Positions 59,040 to 64,000 of a DNA stretch of 64,000 bases are shown here, piece by piece. The stretch covers positions 1 to 64,000 of the forward strand of contig NZ_JANJOU010000007.1 of assembly GCF_024594815.1 (NCBI RefSeq). Direction: 5' to 3'. Each line of letters begins with the position of its first letter. The stretch's first letter is position 1. Both the position numbers and the translations under genes were made by a program. The notes below the pieces were generated by a model. It was not told where the DNA came from, did no database searches, and saw only the letters and a list, made by a program, of their open reading frames with translations. This DNA is from Roseomonas populi. Lineage in GTDB: Bacteria; Pseudomonadota; Alphaproteobacteria; Acetobacterales; Acetobacteraceae.

Positions 59040-60167
59040 ATGCCAGCCCCCTTGCCCACCGTTCTGCAGGTGCTGCCCGCCCTGGGCCAGGGCGGGGTGG
59101 AGCGGGGTACGGTGGAGATCGCCCAGGCCATCCAGGAGGCAGGAGGCCGCGCGATCGTTGCCTCCGCTGGCGGGCCGATGGTGGCGGAGCTGGAGGCGGT
59201 GGGCGCGCGGCACGCCAGCCTGCCGCTGGACCGGAAGAGCCCCGGCGCGCTGCTGGCAGGGGCCGCGGCCCTTTCGCAAGTCATCCGGGCGGAAGGGGTG
59301 CGGATCGTCCACGCGCGAAGCCGCTTCCCCGCCTGGTCGGCGCTGATGGCGGCGCGGAGGACGGGCGCGCGCTTCGTCACCACCTATCACGGCAGCTACA
59401 ACGAGGGCTTTCCCGGCAAGCGCCTCTACAACTCCGTCATGGCAAGGGGGGACCGGGTGATCGCCATCAGCGATTACATCGCCGATCTCGTCCGCGCCCG
59501 GCACGGCGTGGGGCCGGACCGGCTGCGGGTGATCCCGCGCGGCGTGGACCCCACCCGCTTCGATCCGGCCGCCGTGGATCCCGCGCGCATCGAGGCGCTG
59601 CGCCGCGATTGGGACCTGCCGCAGGACCGCCCGGTGATCCTGCTGCCCGCGCGGCTGACGCGTTGGAAAGGCCAGCCCGTCCTGCTGCGCGCCGTGCGGA
59701 TGCTGGAGGAACCGCGCCCGCTGGTGGTGCTGGCGGGCGACGCCCAGGGCCGCGATGCCTATCGGGCGGAGCTGGAGGCGCTGGCGGCCGAGAGCGGTGC
59801 CACGGTGCGTCTCGTGGGGCCGGTGGCCGACATGCCGGCGGCCCTGGCCCTCGCCAGCCTGGTGGTCCACGCCAGCACGGATGCGGAGGCCTTCGGCCGC
59901 ACGGTGATCGAGGCCCAGGCCATGCGCCGCCCCGTCATCGCCTCCGACCTCGGTGCCCCGCGCGAGACGGTGAATGAGGGGGTGACGGGCTGGCGCGTGC
60001 CGCCCGGCGACCCCGCGGCGCTGGCGGCCGCGATCGTGCGGGCCCTGGCCATGCCGGCCGAGGCGCGGGAGAGGATGGGAGAGGCGGCGCGGGCCGCCGT
60101 CCTCGCGCGCTACACCACCCATGCCATGCAGGAGGCGACCCTGGCCGTGTACCGGGAACTGGCATGA
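59040..60167 (+). CDS. Glycosyltransferase, family 4 (surface polysaccharide)
   Basis: This GT-B glycosyltransferase of about 375 residues has the N-terminal VLQVLPALGQGGVERGTVEIA and VHARSRFPAWSALMAAR. The donor-binding domain is LLPARLTRWKGQPVLLRAVRML with the E-x7-E motif in TDAEAFGRTVIEAQAMRRPV. The ATG at 59040 is chosen; an upstream ATG adds a short Arg/Gly-rich leader. It overlaps the GT9 gene (ATGA), so it probably works with it in lipopolysaccharide core or capsule synthesis at the inner face of the membrane. Confidence 0.92.
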   Translation: MPAPLPTVLQVLPALGQGGVERGTVEIAQAIQEAGGRAIVASAGGPMVAELEAVGARHASLPLDRKSPGALLAGAAALSQVIRAEGVRIVHARSRFPAWSALMAARRTGARFVTTYHGSYNEGFPGKRLYNSVMARGDRVIAISDYIADLVRARHGVGPDRLRVIPRGVDPTRFDPAAVDPARIEALRRDWDLPQDRPVILLPARLTRWKGQPVLLRAVRMLEEPRPLVVLAGDAQGRDAYRAELEALAAESGATVRLVGPVADMPAALALASLVVHASTDAEAFGRTVIEAQAMRRPVIASDLGAPRETVNEGVTGWRVPPGDPAALAAAIVRALAMPAEARERMGEAARAAVLARYTTHAMQEATLAVYRELA

Positions 60168-61081
60168 GCGGGCGCATCCTCGTCATCAAGCTCGGCGCGC
60201 TCGGCGACTTCGTGCAGGCCTTCCAGCCCTTCGCCGCCATCCGCGCGCACCATCCGGGCGCGCGGATCACGCTGCTCACCACGCCTGCCTTCGCTGACCT
60301 GGCCCGTCGCAGCCCATGGTTCGACGAGGTGTGGCCGGAGGGGCGGCCGCGCTACACGGACCTGCGGGCGAATCTTTCCCTCGTCCGCAAGCTGAGGAGT
60401 GGGCGTTTCGAACGGGTCTACGACCTCCAGACCTCGCCGCGCTCCTCCCGCTACCGGTGGTTCGTCGGGCACGGCGCGGAATGGTCGGGGGTGGCGCAGG
60501 GGGCGAGCCACCCGCACGCCAACCCGAACCGCAACGCCATGCACACGGTGGACAGGCAGCGCGAGCAACTGGAGATGGCGGGAATCCCGGATTTCCCGCC
60601 GCCGGACCTCCGCTGGCTGGACGCGGACCTTTCTGCCCTGGCCCTGCCGCCCCGCTTCGCGCTTCTGATCCCGGGCGCCAGCCCGTCCCGGCCCGGGAAG
60701 CGCTGGCCTCACTTCCCGGATCTCGCCTCGCGCCTGGGCGTACCCGCCGTGGTCGCCGGTGGCCCCGGAGAGTGCCCCCTGGCGGATGCGATCCGGCAGG
60801 CCGCGCCCGATGCGCTGGACCTGACCGGACGCACCAGCCTGTTCGAGCTGGCCGCGGTGGCGCGCCGTGCCGCCGTGGCGGTCGGGAACGACACCGGACC
60901 CACCCATCTGGCCGCGGCGGCGGGCTGCCCCACCCTGTCCCTGTTCGGGGACGAGAGCGACCCGGCCCGCTGCGCGCCGCGCGGCGCCGCCGTTTCCGTG
61001 CTGCGGCAGGAACCGCTGCCGGCGCTCCCGCCCGATCGGGTGGCAGAAGCGGCGCGCCGCCTCTCCGGGATGCTGCCATAA
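60164..61081 (+). CDS. Glycosyltransferase, family 9 (heptosyltransferase-like)
   Basis: This protein of 305 residues has the family start ILVIKLGALGDFVQAFQPFA, the sugar-nucleotide loop LIPGASPSRPGKRWP, and VGNDTGPTHLAAAAGCPTL. These match ADP-heptose:LPS heptosyltransferases. The acceptor cannot be read. Its ATG overlaps the GT4 stop. A TRAP transporter operon begins 127 bases downstream. Confidence 0.92.
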   Translation: MSGRILVIKLGALGDFVQAFQPFAAIRAHHPGARITLLTTPAFADLARRSPWFDEVWPEGRPRYTDLRANLSLVRKLRSGRFERVYDLQTSPRSSRYRWFVGHGAEWSGVAQGASHPHANPNRNAMHTVDRQREQLEMAGIPDFPPPDLRWLDADLSALALPPRFALLIPGASPSRPGKRWPHFPDLASRLGVPAVVAGGPGECPLADAIRQAAPDALDLTGRTSLFELAAVARRAAVAVGNDTGPTHLAAAAGCPTLSLFGDESDPARCAPRGAAVSVLRQEPLPALPPDRVAEAARRLSGMLP

Positions 61082-61168
61082 TCGGCATTCCCTGCCTTGC
61101 CGCACCGATCGGGCGCCGCAGTGCCCTTGCGTCCCGCTCTGGCCGGTGCCGATGATGCGCACGGGAAT

Positions 61169-61190
61169 CGAACGTCCGTACCGAACGTTC
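61169..61190. promoter_or_regulatory. Repeat ahead of the TRAP transporter operon
   Basis: CGAACGT occurs twice with a 13-base period (61169-61175, 61182-61188), and the outer bases also form GAACGT-N9-ACGTTC. It lies 19 bases before the dctP-type start. It could be an operator, but no regulator gene is visible. Confidence 0.35.
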
Positions 61191-61208
61191 ATCCAGCGGA
61201 GCAGGCCC

Positions 61209-62192
61209 ATGTTCACCCGACGGAACCTCCTCGCGGCCGGCTCGGCCGGCGCCGTTGCCCTTGCCGGGGCTGGCAGCGCGCGGGCCCAGGCCCGCTGGCA
61301 GTTCGCCACCCCCTACCAGGACACGAACTTCCACACGAAGAACGTGAAGGCCTTCGTGGAGGACGTGGCGAAGGCCACGAACAACGCGGTGGCGATCCAG
61401 CTGCACACCAACGCCTCCCTCCTGCCCATGGCGCAGATCAAGGCCGGCGTGCAGCGCGGCCAGGTGCAGATGGGCGAGATCCTGACCTCCGCCTACGGCA
61501 ACGAGGACGCCTTCTTCGAGGTGGACGGGATCCCCGTGCTGGCGCCGAACTACGACGACGTGCAGAAGCTGGCCCGTCTGGCGCGGCCCTACCTGGAAGC
61601 GCGCTTCCAGCGCCAGGGCATGATGGTGCTCTACACCGTGCCCTGGCCGCCGGGGGGCTTCTACAGCAACGCGCCGGTGACGAACCTGGATGTGTTCAAG
61701 GGCACGCGCTTCCGCACCTTCAACGCCATGACCAACCGCTTCGCCACGCTGATGGGCGCGAACCCCACCCTGGTGCAGGCCACCGAGGTGCCGCAGGCCT
61801 TCGCCACGGGCGTGATCCAGGGCATGGTGACGAGCGCGGCGACGGGCGTGGACACCCAGGCCTGGGACTACTGCAAGGTCTATACCCCCGTCGGCTTCAG
61901 CTACACGAATAACGCCGTCTTCGTGAACCGTCGCGCTTTCGAGGCGCTGTCCGCGGCTCAGCAGGCCGCCATCAAGGAGGCCGCGGCCACGGCGCAGTCC
62001 CGCGGCCTGCAGATGTCCAAGGACGCGGAGAAGGAGACGACCGACACGCTGGCGGCGCGCGGCATGCAGGTGCTGCAGCCGAGCGACACGTTGAGGCAGC
62101 AGCTGGCCGCCATCAGCCGGACCATAACGGATGAGTGGGTGGCCCGGACCGGCGAGGACGGGAAGAAGCTGATCGAATCCTACCGCGCCTGA
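61209..62192 (+). CDS. TRAP transporter substrate-binding protein (DctP family)
   Basis: This periplasmic receptor of about 327 residues has a signal peptide (RRNLLAAGSAGAVALAGAGSARAQA, broken at the Arg pair; possible Tat export). DctP-family blocks are FATPYQDTNFHTKNVKAF, GVQRGQVQMGEILTSAYG and ATEVPQAFATGVIQGMVTS. It should bind a carboxylate and pass it to the DctQM channel. It heads a three-gene operon. The substrate is unknown. Confidence 0.92.
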   Translation: MFTRRNLLAAGSAGAVALAGAGSARAQARWQFATPYQDTNFHTKNVKAFVEDVAKATNNAVAIQLHTNASLLPMAQIKAGVQRGQVQMGEILTSAYGNEDAFFEVDGIPVLAPNYDDVQKLARLARPYLEARFQRQGMMVLYTVPWPPGGFYSNAPVTNLDVFKGTRFRTFNAMTNRFATLMGANPTLVQATEVPQAFATGVIQGMVTSAATGVDTQAWDYCKVYTPVGFSYTNNAVFVNRRAFEALSAAQQAAIKEAAATAQSRGLQMSKDAEKETTDTLAARGMQVLQPSDTLRQQLAAISRTITDEWVARTGEDGKKLIESYRA

Positions 62193-62202
62193 GGGGAGAG
62201 TG

Positions 62203-62739
62203 ATGCTGAGGCGGGCGCTGGACGCGCTCTACGCGGCCAGCGCCGGCTTCGCTGCGCTGTCCCTGTTCGGGATCTTCGTGGTGATGATGGCGCAGGTGGG
62301 GCTGCGCTTCCTGGGCATGCAGTTCGCGGGCGCGGACGACATCAGCGCCTATCTCTGCGTCGCCACCACCTTCTTCGCCCTCGCGCTCACCTTCCGCCGC
62401 GGCGAACTGATCCGGGTGGGGCTGCTGATCGAGCGGCTCTCCCCCGGCCCGCGCCGGGCTTTCGAGACCGGGGCGCTGATCTTCGCCGCGATCGGCTGCG
62501 GCTACGCCCTGTACTGGATGCTGGATGACGTCCTCTTCTCCTACGAGATCGAGGATGTCGCCCAGGGCGCGCTGGCGGTGCCGCTCTGGATCCCGAAGAT
62601 GGCCATGCCGGCGGGTGCCGCAGTCCTGCTGATCGCCGTGCTGGATGAGCTGGTCACCGTCCTGCGCGGCAGGCGCCCCAATTACGTGATCGCGGCGGAA
62701 GAGCGTGCCGCGCGCGGCGATTTCTCGGCCGAGGTGTAG
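62203..62739 (+). CDS. TRAP transporter small permease (DctQ family)
   Basis: This inner-membrane protein of about 178 residues has four hydrophobic helices (about residues 12-35, 47-65, 85-108 and 128-150). A DctQ-type block GADDISAYLCVATTFFALAL leads to FRRGELIRVGLLIERL. The ATG at 62203 is preceded by GGGGAGAG; a GTG one codon earlier is not needed. It forms the membrane complex with the large subunit that starts four bases after its stop. Confidence 0.9.
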   Translation: MLRRALDALYAASAGFAALSLFGIFVVMMAQVGLRFLGMQFAGADDISAYLCVATTFFALALTFRRGELIRVGLLIERLSPGPRRAFETGALIFAAIGCGYALYWMLDDVLFSYEIEDVAQGALAVPLWIPKMAMPAGAAVLLIAVLDELVTVLRGRRPNYVIAAEERAARGDFSAEV

Positions 62740-62742
62740 CCC

Positions 62743-64000
62743 ATGGGCATGCTTGAACTCTCCGGCCTGCTGCTCCTGCTGCTGGGCCTGTTCCTGGCCG
62801 GCGGCCTCTGGATCGGGATGAGCCTCGCTTTCGTCGGCTTCATCGCGATGACCTTCGTGCACCCGCAGCCCGGCACCTACCTCGCCACTTCCTTCTGGGA
62901 GGCGACAGGGTCCTGGACCCTGGCCGCGCTGCCGATGTTCGTCTGGATGGGCGAGATCCTGTTCCGCACGAAGCTTTCCGAGGAGCTGTTCAACGGCCTG
63001 GCGCCGTGGGTGCGGCGCATCCCCGGGCGGCTGCTGCACGTGAACATCCTGGCCTGCGGCATCTTCGGCTCCGTCTCCGGCTCCTCCGCCGCCACCTGCG
63101 CCACCGTGTCCAAGATCGCGCTGCCCGAGCTGAAGCGGCGCGGCTATGACGAGGACGTGGCAATCGGCAGCCTCGCGACCTCCGGCACGCTCGGCATTAT
63201 GATCCCGCCCTCCATCATCATGGTGGTCTATGCTGTGGCGGCGGAGGTCTCGATCGTCCGGGTCTTTATCGCGGGCTGCATCCCCGGGCTGATCGTGATG
63301 GCGCTGTTCAGCCTCTACATCGCTGTCTGGGCGGTGTTGAACCCGAGGAAGCAGCCGCCGATGGAGCCGAGCCTCTCCTTCATGGAGAAGATGCGGCAGT
63401 CCGCCCAGCTCATTCCCTGCGCGCTGCTCATCATCGGCGTGATCGGCACCATGTTCATCGGCTGGGCGACGGCGACGGAAGCGGCGGCCTTCGGCGTGCT
63501 GGGCAGCCTGCTGCTGGCCGCCGTCACGGGATGCCTGACCTGGGAGAGCTTCCGGGACAGCCTAACGGGTGCCACCCGCCTCTCCTGCATGATCATGTTC
63601 ATCCTGGCTGGGGCCGCCTACCTGACGAAGGCGATGGCGCTGACGGGCATTCCCGCGGCGCTGGCGGCTGCCGTTGCGGGAATGGGCCTCGGCCCCTACG
63701 GCATCATCGCCATGCTGACGGTGGTTTACGTGCTGCTGGGCACCGCGCTGGACGGCACCTCGATGATCGTGCTCACCACCTCCATCGTCGTCCCGATGAT
63801 CCAGCAGGCCGGGTTTGACCTGGTGTGGTTCGGCATCTTCATCGTGCTGCTGGTGGAGATCGCGGAGATCACCCCGCCCGTGGGCTTCAACCTCTTCGTC
63901 ATGCAAACCATGACGGGGAAGGAGCAGACGGCGGTTGCAAGGGCGTCGTTGCCCTTCTTCCTCATGCTCGTGGTGACGGTGGCCGTCATCACGGTCTGGC
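62743..64000 (+). CDS. TRAP transporter large permease (DctM family), partial
   Basis: The gene runs off the right edge with 419 codons inside the window; family members have about 430 residues, so only a few are missing. It is the sodium- or proton-coupled channel subunit of the inner membrane, with about twelve hydrophobic helices. DctM features are FGSVSGSSAATCATVSKIA, TSGTLGIMIPPSIIMVVYAV and LGTALDGTSMIVLTTSIVVP, then EIAEITPPVGFNLFVMQTM. It starts four bases after the small-permease stop. Confidence 0.93.
   Translation, partial: MGMLELSGLLLLLLGLFLAGGLWIGMSLAFVGFIAMTFVHPQPGTYLATSFWEATGSWTLAALPMFVWMGEILFRTKLSEELFNGLAPWVRRIPGRLLHVNILACGIFGSVSGSSAATCATVSKIALPELKRRGYDEDVAIGSLATSGTLGIMIPPSIIMVVYAVAAEVSIVRVFIAGCIPGLIVMALFSLYIAVWAVLNPRKQPPMEPSLSFMEKMRQSAQLIPCALLIIGVIGTMFIGWATATEAAAFGVLGSLLLAAVTGCLTWESFRDSLTGATRLSCMIMFILAGAAYLTKAMALTGIPAALAAAVAGMGLGPYGIIAMLTVVYVLLGTALDGTSMIVLTTSIVVPMIQQAGFDLVWFGIFIVLLVEIAEITPPVGFNLFVMQTMTGKEQTAVARASLPFFLMLVVTVAVITVW

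Noticed and set aside
1-64000. CRISPR arrays, rRNA genes, insertion sequences
   Set aside because: No spaced direct-repeat array, rRNA-like sequence or transposase-like reading frame was seen on either strand.

Overview
The window reads as chromosomal DNA from a high-GC alphaproteobacterium, most likely an Acetobacteraceae (Roseomonas-like) member of the Rhodospirillales. This is inferred from the strongly GC-biased third codon positions, frequent GTG/TTG starts, several Bug/TctC-type binding proteins, and the style of the core genes (gltX, comEC, tyrS, anmK, mnmA, glcB, opgGH). It is gene-dense: about 65 protein genes, one tRNA, no rRNA, no CRISPR array and no recognisable transposon or integrase.

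Layout. 1-4.9 kb: the end of a chemoreceptor gene, then a minus-strand cassette for NMT1/THI5-type ABC uptake (binding protein, amidohydrolase, ATPase, two permeases). 4.9-11 kb: housekeeping genes gltX, comEC, tyrS, anmK. 11-13 kb: two uncharacterised membrane-linked proteins. 13-19.3 kb: a sulfur-transfer operon (Cys-less Rrf2 regulator, two different cysteine desulfurases, [2Fe-2S] ferredoxin, TenA, MnmA) ending at an elongator tRNA-Met bracketed by a 13-bp inverted repeat. 19.3-30.3 kb: a secreted glucose/sorbosone dehydrogenase-RTX fusion, D-amino-acid dehydrogenase, 1-Cys peroxiredoxin, cysK-cysE, a beta-propeller protein, an OmpA-family porin and malate synthase G. 30.5-32.1 kb: a gamma-glutamyltransferase homologue.

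32.2-34.7 kb is the most unusual block: five overlapping or closely spaced lipoprotein genes with lower GC than their surroundings. Four encode divergent copies of one small domain in two alternating subtypes, and a BamE/SmpA-like lipoprotein lies in the middle. I do not recognise the family.

34.8-44.5 kb is a nitrogen/amide scavenging region: two Bug-type binding proteins, a bacterial GOLPH3/GPP34-like protein, an amidase, two M20 hydrolases, diaminopropionate ammonia-lyase and a Leu/Ile/Val-type binding protein. 44.6-49.3 kb holds a quinone oxidoreductase, an EamA exporter, a YbfF-like esterase, an AlkA-type glycosylase and a lactate-permease-like transporter. 49.5-53.7 kb is the osmoregulated periplasmic glucan operon (opgG-opgH) with a coupled 2H phosphoesterase. 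53.7-58.9 kb holds two related small secreted proteins, an M20 hydrolase, a TauD-like protein that has lost its iron ligands, a racemase-fold protein without the usual cysteines, an SDR and an esterase. 59-61 kb encodes two glycosyltransferases for surface polysaccharide. The window ends inside a DctPQM TRAP transporter operon.

Starts were chosen from Shine-Dalgarno spacing, overlap with the upstream stop and signal-peptide position. Functions are assigned from motifs read by eye; no database search was run.
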